From JBCCZC01 sp039188505 (GTDB lineage Bacteria > Pseudomonadota > Gammaproteobacteria > Xanthomonadales > SZUA-38), in assembly GCA_039188505.1 (NCBI GenBank), contig JBCCZC010000080.1, positions 1 through 16,481 on the forward strand: DNA of 16,481 nucleotides, written 5' to 3'. Position 1 is the stretch's first letter. The number at the start of each line of letters is the position of its first letter. The translations under genes were made by a program, and so were the position numbers. The notes beneath the pieces are model-generated. The model did no database searches, had not been told where the DNA came from, and saw only the letters and a program-made list of their open reading frames with translations. Below, piece by piece: positions 7,971-15,749 of the stretch.

Positions 7971-9547
7971 GCGGCTCGATCTCCGTTGTTCGGGTGGCGG
8001 CTATCGTCGCGCTGGGCGGCTTCCTTATGGGCTTCGACGCGTCGGTCATCTCCGGGGTTGTGGGCTTCATCGAGCCGGAGTTCGCCCTGACGAAGATCGA
8101 GCTCGGCTGGGCGGTCGCCTCGCTGACGCTGACCGCGACGCTGGGGATGATGGCCTCGGGTCCCGTCAGCGACCAGATCGGTCGGCGCAGCACTCTTGCC
8201 ATCGCCGCACTCATCTTCCTCGTCTCGGCGCTGGCGTCGGCCGTGGCGCCGAACTATCTCGTCCTCGTCATCGCTCGCATGCTCGGCGGCTTCGGCGTTG
8301 GCGCAGCGCTCATCGTCGCGCCGATCTACATCTCGGAGATGGCGCCGCCGGAAAGCCGCGGCAAGCTGGTCTCGATCAATCAGCTCAACATCGTCCTCGG
8401 CATCTCGGCGGCCTTCTTCAGCAACTGGTTCATTCTTCAGCTGGCGCAGGGCGACGCCGGCTGGGCCACGGCCCTCGGCATCGCCGGGAACCCATGGCGT
8501 TGGATGCTCGGCGTCGAAGCGCTCCCGGCGCTGGCCTACCTGCTGGCCCTCGCCGCGGTGCCCGAGAGCCCCCGCTGGCTGGTGATGAGGGGCCAGCACG
8601 ATGACGCCACCGCCGTGCTGACGCGGCTCCGGGGGGCGGCAGCCGCCGAGCGCGAAATGGTCTCGATCCGCGAGCACATCGCCGTCGCGGACGCGGAAAC
8701 CGGACCGCAGCTCGGGCTACGAGCCCTGTTCGAGACGCCCATACGCCTGATCCTCTTGATCGGCCTGACGATCGCGATCATGCAGCAGATCACGGGGATC
8801 AACGCGGTGTTCTTCTATGCGCCGATGATCTTCGAGCAGGCGGGCGTCGGCAGGGACGCGGCGTTCGCCCAGGCGGTCCTGGTCGGCCTGGTCAATATCG
8901 TTTTCACCGTCCTGGCCATGGCGCTGATCGACCGGCTCGGCCGGCGGACGCTGCTGCTGATCGGTTCCACCGGCGTGTGCCTCTCGCTGTTCGTCCTGGC
9001 CTGGGGCTTCGATGCCGCGACCTACACGTTGCCGCGGGCGGCCGTCGACGGTCTCGGTCCGGAGCTTGCAGGCGCCCTCGAGCCGCTGGTCGGTCGCAGC
9101 TTCGACTCGGACCTCGCCTTCCGCGAGGCGCTGGGCGGTGTCCTCGCCGCCGACCAGCTTGAGGCGCACTCGGGAGCGATCACGGCGGCAGCCATCAGCG
9201 TTTCCCCGACGCTCATCCTCGGCGGCATCCTCGGCTTCGTCGCCAGCTTCGCGATCTCGCTCGGCCCGGTGATGTGGGTTCTGCTTTCAGAGATCGTGCC
9301 CAATCGGCTGCGCGGTGCCGCGGTCAGCTTCCTCGGTTTCGTGAATTCTGCGGTCAGCTTCCTCGTGCAGCTCGTCTTCCCCTGGGAGCTCGAGACGTTG
9401 GGCAGCGCGACGACCTTTCTTGCTTACGGCTGCTTCGGCCTGGTCGGTCTCGCGATCCTGGCGTGGTGCCTTCCGGAGACGCGGGGGCGCTCCCTCGAGG
9501 AGCTCGAGGAATTGCTTGTGAAGGCCCCGGCGGCCCGGGGGACCTAG
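7967..9547 (+). CDS. SP-family (MFS) sugar transporter with enlarged periplasmic loop
   Basis: This 526-residue, 12-segment carrier belongs to the sugar porter family (XylE/GLUT type). Signature motifs are GGFLMGFDASVISG in TM1, SDQIGRRS after TM2, IYISEMAPPESRGKL after TM4, QQITGINAVFFYAP in TM7, DRLGRR after TM8 and PETRGRSLEELE at the C-terminus. It probably imports glucose or another hexose, driven by protons or by facilitation. The GTG start lies within the GH3 stop (GTGA), so translation is coupled and the carrier likely takes up the glucose the GH3 enzyme frees. TM9 and TM10 are separated by ~66 residues (349-414), whereas XylE has ~10 there. The insert is rich in Ala, Leu, Asp and Glu and would face the periplasm. 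Confidence 0.92.
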   Translation: MSGSISVVRVAAIVALGGFLMGFDASVISGVVGFIEPEFALTKIELGWAVASLTLTATLGMMASGPVSDQIGRRSTLAIAALIFLVSALASAVAPNYLVLVIARMLGGFGVGAALIVAPIYISEMAPPESRGKLVSINQLNIVLGISAAFFSNWFILQLAQGDAGWATALGIAGNPWRWMLGVEALPALAYLLALAAVPESPRWLVMRGQHDDATAVLTRLRGAAAAEREMVSIREHIAVADAETGPQLGLRALFETPIRLILLIGLTIAIMQQITGINAVFFYAPMIFEQAGVGRDAAFAQAVLVGLVNIVFTVLAMALIDRLGRRTLLLIGSTGVCLSLFVLAWGFDAATYTLPRAAVDGLGPELAGALEPLVGRSFDSDLAFREALGGVLAADQLEAHSGAITAAAISVSPTLILGGILGFVASFAISLGPVMWVLLSEIVPNRLRGAAVSFLGFVNSAVSFLVQLVFPWELETLGSATTFLAYGCFGLVGLAILAWCLPETRGRSLEELEELLVKAPAARGT

Positions 9548-9617
9548 CTCGCCTTCGTCCGGAAGCGGCCACTCCCGACGCCGCAGCCGCCCTTTGCCGC
9601 CGCTTCCCTGTGCCGCG

Positions 9618-10967
9618 CTAGAACCCCTGGTGTTCTGGAGGGCCACTCGCCGCGGCGGCCGCGGCAACCGGCTCGAAGCCGCTACGGAAGACGCGATCAG
9701 GATCCCGCACCGCCGTGCCGAGACGCCACAGCTCCGACCCGGTCGAACCATCGTCAGCGCGGAAGTAGAACTCACCATCGAGCACGACCGGCGCACCGAA
9801 GCGGGATACGAAGCTCGATGCGGTGTAGCTGCTGCCTGCACCGGGATTGATGTCCGCCACCATGACGGTCGCGCCGGTGGCACCGTCGTGCGACCAGAGT
9901 TCGACGCCGTGGGTGCCATCGTCCGCGTAGAAGTAGAGCACGCCGTTGTACTCGGTGAGCCGGGCCGGGAACGAATCGCTGGAGGCGTCGCCGGGGTTGA
10001 TGTCGGCGACCAGGTGCGCGGAATCATCCGCTGGATCGAAGCGGTAGAGCTCCCAACCGACACGCTGCGCGAAGGTCGACGGACGCCCTTCAGCCTGCAT
10101 GTAGAGCTGGCCGTTGTAGACCGTCATGTAGGACAGGCTCTCGATCGCAGCGGGGCCCGTGCCGAAGCTGCTGATGCTCTCGGTCACGTCGGTCGCTGCG
10201 TCATAGCGCCAGAGCTTGTCGGAGAAGCCGCCGTCATTGGCTTCGAAGTAGAGCTTGTCGCCGAGGACCGTCAGGCTCTCGGGAAAGGCGTTGCCGCCAC
10301 GACTGATGTCGGCCACCTGCTCCACGACGCCGGTCGCCGGGTCGTAGCGCCAGAGCTCGGCGTTGAGACCGTTGGATCCCGGTCCCAGGCCGTCGTCGGC
10401 GGAGAAGTAGAGTTTTCCCTGGTAGCCGGCCATTTCCCGAACGCCAGAGCCCGCGGGCCCCTCGTTGATGTCCGTGAGCCGCTCGGCGCTGCCCGTCGCG
10501 GCATCGTAGCGCCACAGCTCGAAGCCGTGCTCCGCGTCTTCGCTGCCGAAGTAGAGCACCTCGCCGAGCACGACCAGTTCCTCCGCGTCCCCGGGATGGA
10601 CGACCGCGACCGCCCCGGTGTCCGGGTCGTAGCGATAGAGCCGATCGCCGATGCCGGGTAGCTCCGCCTCGAAATAGAGGTCACCGTCATACGCCGTCAG
10701 GAAAGCCGGCTCCGAATCGCCGGCCATGTTGATGTCGGTCAGCCGTACGGTCATGTCGATGTCCGCGTCGTAGCGCCAGACCTCCTCGCCGAAGATCCCG
10801 TCGTCGGCGCGGAAATAGAGAACCTCGTCGACGATCGCCAGCCAGCCCGGAGCGGCATCGCCGCTCGCATTGATATCGGTTACCCGTTCCTGGGCGACCG
10901 CGCTGGGGCCGGCAAGCAGCAGTACGGTGGCAAGCAGGGGAGCAGCGGCAAGGGGAGAGCTGTGCAT
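9618..10967 (-). CDS. Exported ELWxxDG-type repeat protein (predicted beta-propeller)
   Basis: The 449-residue protein has a signal peptide (cleavage near Ala-Val-Ala) followed by eight ~45-55-residue repeats. Each repeat has a strand of the type LYFxADDG, then ELWRYDxATG or a variant, then VADINxG. The eight ELW-like cores are EVWRYD, RLYRYD, ELWRYD, ELWRYD, KLWRYD, ELYRFD, ELWSHD and ELWRLG. Repeat number and length suggest a beta-propeller of about eight blades. The function of such proteins is not settled; surface or periplasmic ligand binding is plausible. The C-terminus ends in RVFRSGFEP and an Ala/Pro-rich tail, a motif of the kind seen at C-termini of secreted xanthomonad-like proteins, perhaps a sorting signal (inference). 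The ATG at 10967 is preferred to the in-frame TTG at 10976, because AAAGGA lies 9 nt upstream of the ATG. It lies between the transporter and the regulator, with no operator of the LacI type in front of it. Confidence 0.75.
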   Translation of the reverse strand: MHSSPLAAAPLLATVLLLAGPSAVAQERVTDINASGDAAPGWLAIVDEVLYFRADDGIFGEEVWRYDADIDMTVRLTDINMAGDSEPAFLTAYDGDLYFEAELPGIGDRLYRYDPDTGAVAVVHPGDAEELVVLGEVLYFGSEDAEHGFELWRYDAATGSAERLTDINEGPAGSGVREMAGYQGKLYFSADDGLGPGSNGLNAELWRYDPATGVVEQVADISRGGNAFPESLTVLGDKLYFEANDGGFSDKLWRYDAATDVTESISSFGTGPAAIESLSYMTVYNGQLYMQAEGRPSTFAQRVGWELYRFDPADDSAHLVADINPGDASSDSFPARLTEYNGVLYFYADDGTHGVELWSHDGATGATVMVADINPGAGSSYTASSFVSRFGAPVVLDGEFYFRADDGSTGSELWRLGTAVRDPDRVFRSGFEPVAAAAAASGPPEHQGF

Positions 10968-11074
10968 GGAGGGCAATCCTTTCCGGGACGTCGTTTCCCA
11001 AAGCGCAGTTCCGCGCCGTATTCTGTCACCGGAGGAAGCACCGTGCGTTCGCCGTGTGGTCGGGCATCAGCAAT

Positions 11075-11093
11075 GCCTGACGGATCGTCAGGC
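11075..11093. promoter_or_regulatory. Perfect 8-bp inverted repeat in the gap between the lacI-type gene and the ELWxxDG gene
   Basis: GCCTGACG and CGTCAGGC are perfect reverse complements separated by GAT (11083-11085). It lies ~145 bp after the lacI-type stop and ~108 bp before the ELWxxDG start, both on the minus strand. No U tract follows on either strand, so a regulator binding site or a weak terminator are both possible. A second weaker hairpin, GACCGT/ACGGTC at 11166-11171 and 11179-11184, lies closer to the lacI-type stop. The rest of the 270-bp gap shows no convincing ORF or promoter. Confidence 0.35.
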
Positions 11094-11239
11094 GGGTGAG
11101 GATCGAGCGGCCGCCCGCGCCAATTTGCCCATCGGGACGCACGATCAACTGGGGTTGCCATGGATGACCGTGCCAGAGACGGTCGGCCCCGGGTTCACAG
11201 CGGCTTGAGGGTGCCCGCATGGGCGTACCGCGTCGGCGA

Positions 11240-12292
11240 CTACCGCTCGCTGGGCGCGGGTCCCGTCGACTCGCGGATCACCAGCGTGGACTCGACCAGC
11301 GTCCGCTCCTTCCGCGGCTTGCCCACGATGGCCTCGAACAGGAGCTTCGTCGCGCGCTCGGCCATCTGCTTGACCGGTTGGTGGATCGTGGTCAGGGTCG
11401 GAAAGACGTGCTGCGCGAGCGAGACGTCGTCGAAGCCCGCCACCGACAGCTCGTCGGGCACGGGGATTTCCATCTCGAGCGCCTGGTGGAGCACGCCCGC
11501 GGCCATGTCGTCGTTGGCGGCGAAGATGGCGGTCGGGCGGCGCTTGCGCTGCAGCAGCCGCGCCCCGCAGGCGACACCGGAATCGAAGGAGTTGTTGCCC
11601 TGGAGCACGAGGGAACTCCGCAAGGGCAGGCCGGCCTCGCGCAGACCGTCCTCGTAGCCCCGCTCCCGATCCCCGATCGCCTTGTGATCCTCGTGGCCGC
11701 GGATGAAGGCGATCCGTTCGTGCCCGAGCGAGACCAGGTAACGCATCATGGCGACGCAGATTTCGCGGTCGTTGGTGTGCACAGCGTCGTAGCCCTGCAC
11801 CTTGCCGGGCGAGACCCTGACGAAGGGCTTGCCCAGCTTTCGAAGCATCCGCACCACCGGCTTCACCTCGGCCAGCGGCGGAGCCAGGATCAGTCCGTCG
11901 ATGCGCGAATGGTCGATGAGCTGGTCGAGCTCCTCGAGCAAACCCGAAGACTGGTAGTCGCACGGATGGATCAACAGATCGTAGCCGGCCTCCCGGGCAG
12001 CCTTGAGCGCGCCGCCGTGAAGGTTGGTCACATAGTTGGCGCTGGCGTCCGGATAGGCGCTGGGGTCGTCGTAGACCAGGGCGAAGAGGAAGCTGCGGTT
12101 GCCGGCCAGGCGCCGCGCGGAAGCATTCGGGTAGTAGTTGAGGTCGGCGATCGCAGCGCGGACCTTATCGCGCGTCGCGTCCCGCACGTTGGGCTCGTTG
12201 TTCACGACCCGGGATACGGTCTTGATCGAAACCCCCGCCCGCGCGGCAACATCGTCGATGGTCGCGCGCTGTCCCCGCCCGTTGCCTTCCAT
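11240..12292 (-). CDS. LacI-family transcriptional repressor
   Basis: From ATG at 12292 the protein has 350 residues, the usual length for the family. Residues ~9-30 form the helix-turn-helix (ATIDDVAARAGVSIKTVSRV), followed by a hinge (NYYPNASARRLAG, 53-65). The periplasmic-binding-protein-like domain has the typical IDGLILAPP and AIFAANDDMAAGVL segments. A sugar ligand is expected; its identity (glucose, laminaribiose or another) is not visible. A much longer open frame continues upstream to 12790, but residues before MEGNGRGQ do not resemble the family, overlap cutA on the other strand and cross its own operator. The ATG has AGG about 5 nt upstream; an in-frame ATG at 12328 is a less likely alternative. 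An operator at 12344-12357 lies 51 bp before the ATG. It probably represses itself and the sugar genes. Confidence 0.92.
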   Translation of the reverse strand: MEGNGRGQRATIDDVAARAGVSIKTVSRVVNNEPNVRDATRDKVRAAIADLNYYPNASARRLAGNRSFLFALVYDDPSAYPDASANYVTNLHGGALKAAREAGYDLLIHPCDYQSSGLLEELDQLIDHSRIDGLILAPPLAEVKPVVRMLRKLGKPFVRVSPGKVQGYDAVHTNDREICVAMMRYLVSLGHERIAFIRGHEDHKAIGDRERGYEDGLREAGLPLRSSLVLQGNNSFDSGVACGARLLQRKRRPTAIFAANDDMAAGVLHQALEMEIPVPDELSVAGFDDVSLAQHVFPTLTTIHQPVKQMAERATKLLFEAIVGKPRKERTLVESTLVIRESTGPAPSER

Positions 12293-12330
12293 TAGCCTGC
12301 CCGTCTCTCCACTCCTGTGCCCCCACATCC

Positions 12331-12358
12331 AAGCTAGCAGGATTGACAGCGATGTCAA
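12331..12358 (-). promoter_or_regulatory. Candidate promoter of the lacI-type gene, embedded in operator 3
   Basis: On the minus strand TTGACA (12358-12353) is followed after 16 nt by TAGCTT (12336-12331). The -35 is a perfect consensus and is part of the palindrome; the -10 matches at 3 of 6. Transcription would begin near 12325, about 33 nt before the ATG, and a bound repressor would cover the -35. Confidence 0.45.
12344..12357. promoter_or_regulatory. LacI-type operator 3 (before the lacI-type gene)
   Basis: TGACAGCGATGTCA matches operators 1 and 2 at all but the variable central position and the outermost bases. Its position at the lacI-type promoter suggests autoregulation. It also lies upstream of the divergent cutA gene, 107 bp before that start. 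Confidence 0.82.
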
Positions 12359-12463
12359 AGTCGCATCGCCGCACCCTCGAACGACGCCGGATTCCCCGAT
12401 CTGTTGACGTCTTGAACGCGAAGCGATCGTTATGATGGAGAGTTTTTCGGCACGGGTAAAGCG

Positions 12464-12799
12464 ATGATGACGAAGCCGACCGAGGTGCAGGTCGTGCTGT
12501 GCACCTGCCCCGACGAGGAGACCGCGTGCGCCCTCGCGACGACGATCGTCAGCGAGCGGCTCGCGGCCTGCGCGAACGTGCTGCCGGCGATCACCTCGAT
12601 CTATCGCTGGGAGGGCGAGGTCCAGCAGGATCCGGAGGCGCTGCTGATCATCAAGTCCACCGCAGCGGCGTTCCCGGCACTTCGGGATGCCATCGTCGCC
12701 GCGCACCCCTATGAACTTCCCGAGGTTGTTGCGGTCCCTGTGGGCGACGGGCTGGAGGGCTACCTGGGCTGGGTCCGCAGCGCGGTCCACCCAGGCTGA
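12464..12799 (+). CDS. cutA: CutA family divalent cation tolerance protein
   Basis: The 111-residue protein matches the CutA1 family in length and motifs: CTCPDEETA (13-21), SERLAACANVLPAI (30-43), YRWEGEV and HPYELPEVVAVPV near the end. CutA forms very stable trimers with a ferredoxin-like fold and is linked to copper and divalent metal tolerance in E. coli; its exact role is still debated. Cytoplasmic, no signal peptide. Two adjacent ATG codons (12464, 12467) are possible starts and the ribosome site is weak. It is divergent from the lacI-type gene and leads into dsbD after 51 bp, an arrangement common in gammaproteobacteria, so cutA probably starts the dsbD operon. The ORF lies antisense to the spurious upstream extension of the lacI-type frame. 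Confidence 0.93.
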   Translation: MMTKPTEVQVVLCTCPDEETACALATTIVSERLAACANVLPAITSIYRWEGEVQQDPEALLIIKSTAAAFPALRDAIVAAHPYELPEVVAVPVGDGLEGYLGWVRSAVHPG

Positions 12800-12850
12800 C
12801 GAAAGCGCCGGCAGACTCTGCCGGTCCCCTCAGACCCGGCACCTGACCGC

Positions 12851-15154
12851 ATGGCCAACAAGAAGAACACCATGAAGCTGAGCAAATTCCTGACCGCCGC
12901 CGCGCTGCTGCTGACGCTGCCCGCGCTGGCGATCGACGAATCAGACCTGCTGCCGGTCGAGGAAGCCTTCGCCCTCACGATCGACGCTGCAGCCGGTGAC
13001 GAGCTGACGGCCGCCTGGACGGTCGCCGACGGCTACTACCTTTACCGCGGTCGGACCAGCTTCGAGTCAAACACGCCGGGGGTGACTCTGGGGGCGTTCG
13101 AACTGCCGCCCGGAAAGCCCTACACCGACGAATTCTTCGGCGATGTCCAGACCTGGCGCGGCGCCCTGTCCTTCCCCATTCCGCTGGTCCGAACCGATCC
13201 CGCCGTAAGCACCGTCGAGCTGGTGGTCAAATCCCAGGGCTGCGCGGACCTGGGTGTTTGCTATCCGCCGAATCGACGCTTCGTCCAGGTCGCGCTTCCC
13301 GCGGCGGCGCCTGCCCTCGACCTTGGCGGGGCCTCCGGCGGGGGCCTCGAACTCGGTGCGGCGCCGGCCGGCGACCTCAGCTTCGGCCAGAGCAGCGGCG
13401 GCGGCCTTTTCGATGCCGCGGACGCGCTACCGGTTGATGACGCCTTCCGCTTCGAGACGATCGCCATGGCCGGCGACGAGCTCCTCGCCCGGTGGACCAT
13501 CGCCGAGGGCTACTACCTCTACCGGGACAAGATCGAGTTCATCACGGGCGCCGACCAGCCGGCCGCGATCGCCGGCTTCGATCTGCCTGCCGGCGTTCCC
13601 ATGACCGATGAGCACTTCGGCGATGTCGAGGTGTATTTCGACCAGGTCGAGGTGCCGATCCGACTGAACCGGACGAACGCGGACGCCGGGGCGCTCATGC
13701 TCACGGCGCTCTATCAGGGCTGCAAGGAAGCCGGCATCTGCTATCCGCCGGTCGAGAAGCTGCTACCCGTCATGCTGCCGAGCTACAGCGGGCCGCTCGC
13801 GGAAGCCACCGTCGCGCCGACCGCCACCGCGGGCGATGCCGAACAGCCGAAGCCCGAGCAGGACCGTCTTGCCGACGCCCTGGAGAAGAACGCCGCGATC
13901 ACGCTGCTGACGTTCTTCGGCCTGGGCCTGCTTTTGGCGTTCACGCCCTGCGTGTTCCCGATGGTGCCAATCCTGTCGGGCATCATCGCCGGCCAGGGGG
14001 AGGGCATCACGACCCGTCGGGCCTTCGTGCTCTCGCTGGTCTACGTGCTCGCCATGGCGATCACCTACACCGTCGCCGGCGTCATAGCCGGCTACTTCGG
14101 TTACAACCTCCAGGCGGCGTTCCAGAACGCCTGGGTGCTCGGCTTCTTCTCGCTCATCTTCGTGCTGCTGGCGCTGTCCATGTTCGGCTTCTACGAGCTG
14201 CAGCTACCGGCCAGCCTCCAGAGCAAGCTGAACGACATTTCCAACCAGCAGAGCGGCGGCACCCTCATGGGCGTCGGCATCATGGGCTTCCTGTCGGCGC
14301 TGATCGTCGGCCCGTGCGTGGCGCCACCGCTCGCGGCCGCGCTCATCTATATCGGCCAGACCGGCGATCCCGTGCTCGGCGGCGCCGCGCTGTTCTCGCT
14401 GTCGATGGGGATGGGTGCCCCGCTGATCGCCATCGGCACGTCCGCCGGGAAGTTCCTGCCGTCGGCCGGGGCCTGGATGGACGCGGTCAAGGCGGTGTTC
14501 GGTGTCGCGCTCCTCGGCCTCGCCATCTGGATGCTCGAGCGCATCGCGCCGCCGCAGCTCATCCTCGTGCTCTGGGGCATCCTCGCCATCGCGTCAGGCG
14601 TATACCTCGGCGCCCTCGAGCGCCTGCCCGAGGGCGCCAGCGGCTGGCGCAAGCTCTGGAAATCGCTCGGCGTGATCCTGCTTCTGGTTGGCGCCATCGA
14701 GCTGGTCGGCGCTGCCGCGGGCGGCAACGACTGGACGCGGCCCCTGAAGGGCGTCTTCGGCGGTGGCGGAGCGGCTACGCAGGCTGCGGGGCCCCAGTTC
14801 GTCAAGATCAAATCCCTCGACGACCTCCGGGCGCAGGTCGGCAACGGTCAGCCGGTAATGCTCGACTTCTATGCCGACTGGTGCGTGGACTGCAAGCGCA
14901 TGGACCGCTACACGTTCCCGGAACCGCCGGTGGTGGCGGCGCTGCAGAACGGCATCGCGGTGAAGGCGGACGTCACCGCCAATGACGACATCGATCAGGC
15001 CCTCATGCGCGAATTTCGCATCATCGGCCCGCCCGCAATCCTCTTCTTCGACGCAGCCGGCAACGAGATGCCGCAGTACCGGGTGGTGGGCTTCCAGAAG
15101 GCCGAGCCCTTCGCCCAGCACGTCGCCGACGCGTTCGCGGCCGGAGCGCGATGA
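12851..15154 (+). CDS. dsbD: Thiol:disulfide interchange protein DsbD with duplicated N-terminal alpha domain
   Basis: DsbD passes electrons from cytoplasmic thioredoxin through the membrane to periplasmic thiol proteins. This protein has 767 residues, against 565 in E. coli. A signal peptide (M8 KLSKFLTAAALLLTLPALA) is followed by two tandem DsbD-alpha domains. Both have a WT(V/I)A(D/E)GYYLYR strand (Trp56, Trp215) and a CX5C pair, Cys131/Cys137 and Cys291/Cys297, in the pattern QGC-x5-CYPP, offset by 160 residues. A Gly-rich linker (~156-190) joins them. The membrane domain (~350-640, about eight segments) has Cys367 in FTPCVFPM and Cys489 in GPCVAPP. The C-terminal gamma domain holds WCVDC (Cys678, Cys681). 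All redox cysteines are present. A start at codon 8 (12872) is an alternative. It overlaps the next gene by 4 bp (ATGA). Confidence 0.93.
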   Translation: MANKKNTMKLSKFLTAAALLLTLPALAIDESDLLPVEEAFALTIDAAAGDELTAAWTVADGYYLYRGRTSFESNTPGVTLGAFELPPGKPYTDEFFGDVQTWRGALSFPIPLVRTDPAVSTVELVVKSQGCADLGVCYPPNRRFVQVALPAAAPALDLGGASGGGLELGAAPAGDLSFGQSSGGGLFDAADALPVDDAFRFETIAMAGDELLARWTIAEGYYLYRDKIEFITGADQPAAIAGFDLPAGVPMTDEHFGDVEVYFDQVEVPIRLNRTNADAGALMLTALYQGCKEAGICYPPVEKLLPVMLPSYSGPLAEATVAPTATAGDAEQPKPEQDRLADALEKNAAITLLTFFGLGLLLAFTPCVFPMVPILSGIIAGQGEGITTRRAFVLSLVYVLAMAITYTVAGVIAGYFGYNLQAAFQNAWVLGFFSLIFVLLALSMFGFYELQLPASLQSKLNDISNQQSGGTLMGVGIMGFLSALIVGPCVAPPLAAALIYIGQTGDPVLGGAALFSLSMGMGAPLIAIGTSAGKFLPSAGAWMDAVKAVFGVALLGLAIWMLERIAPPQLILVLWGILAIASGVYLGALERLPEGASGWRKLWKSLGVILLLVGAIELVGAAAGGNDWTRPLKGVFGGGGAATQAAGPQFVKIKSLDDLRAQVGNGQPVMLDFYADWCVDCKRMDRYTFPEPPVVAALQNGIAVKADVTANDDIDQALMREFRIIGPPAILFFDAAGNEMPQYRVVGFQKAEPFAQHVADAFAAGAR

Positions 15155-15720
15155 GCAAGGGTGCCATCGCCCTGATTCTTGGCGTCGCGGTCCTGTTCGG
15201 CGTGGCCGGCTTCGGCGTGGGCCACCTGCTGCAGCAGCGCGCGGCCGAAGAGCGGCTCGCGGCGGCCGGTGCGACTAGCACCGCCGAGCCAGGACAGCCC
15301 ATGCCGACGTTCACCCTGCCGGACCGGAACGGCAACCCGGTGGACGCCAGCGCCTTCGCCGACCAGGCGCTACTGGTCAACTTCTGGGCGACCTGGTGCA
15401 CGCCGTGCCTCGAGGAGATGCCGGCGCTCATGGCCGTCCACGAGGCGGTGGCGCCGCGTGGTGGCGCCGTGCTGGGCATCGCCCTCGATCGTGCGGAGGA
15501 TGTCGGCCCCTTTCTCGACGAACTCGGCGTGACCTATCCGATCGTGATCGCGGACGGCATCGAGGGCAACCGACTTGCCCAGCGCTTCGGCAATCGCAAC
15601 GTGCTGCTTCCCTACAGCATGCTCGTCGCCGCTGACGGCACGATCGTCGAGACGCACTTCGGCGAACTCACCGAGGCCGAGGCCATGGATCTGCTGGAAC
15701 CGCTCCTTCCGCGGGAGTAG
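15151..15720 (+). CDS. Membrane-anchored TlpA/ResA-like thioredoxin
   Basis: The 189-residue protein has one N-terminal membrane segment (~5-27), a short linker, then a TlpA/ResA/AhpC-type thioredoxin domain (~49-187). It carries the redox motif WATWCTPC (Cys83, Cys86), an EEMPAL helix and the cis-Pro region LLPYSMLV. It should face the periplasm and reduce or isomerise disulfides, for example in cytochrome c maturation, or reduce peroxides. The ATG lies within the dsbD stop (ATGA), so the pair is translated together. That strongly suggests this protein is a client taking electrons from DsbD. The specific target is unknown. Confidence 0.88.
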   Translation: MSKGAIALILGVAVLFGVAGFGVGHLLQQRAAEERLAAAGATSTAEPGQPMPTFTLPDRNGNPVDASAFADQALLVNFWATWCTPCLEEMPALMAVHEAVAPRGGAVLGIALDRAEDVGPFLDELGVTYPIVIADGIEGNRLAQRFGNRNVLLPYSMLVAADGTIVETHFGELTEAEAMDLLEPLLPRE

Positions 15721-15749
15721 GCTCGGGCGAAACTCCCGGGGGAATCGGC

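Noticed and set aside
10968..10976. TTG start three codons upstream for the ELWxxDG gene
   Set aside because: The ATG at 10967 has a ribosome site at the right distance and gives a cleaner signal peptide.
11219..12295. Plus-strand open frame of 358 codons
   Set aside because: Antisense shadow of the lacI-type gene, with no recognisable domain.
12404..12436. Promoter for cutA: TTGACG and TATGAT
   Set aside because: The spacer is 21 nt, too long for a normal sigma70 promoter, and no better pair was seen. The cutA promoter therefore remains unplaced.
12293..12790. N-terminal extension of the lacI-type gene to a 516-residue protein
   Set aside because: The added part crosses operator 3 and the promoter, is antisense to cutA, and precedes a standard LacI helix-turn-helix start at 12292.
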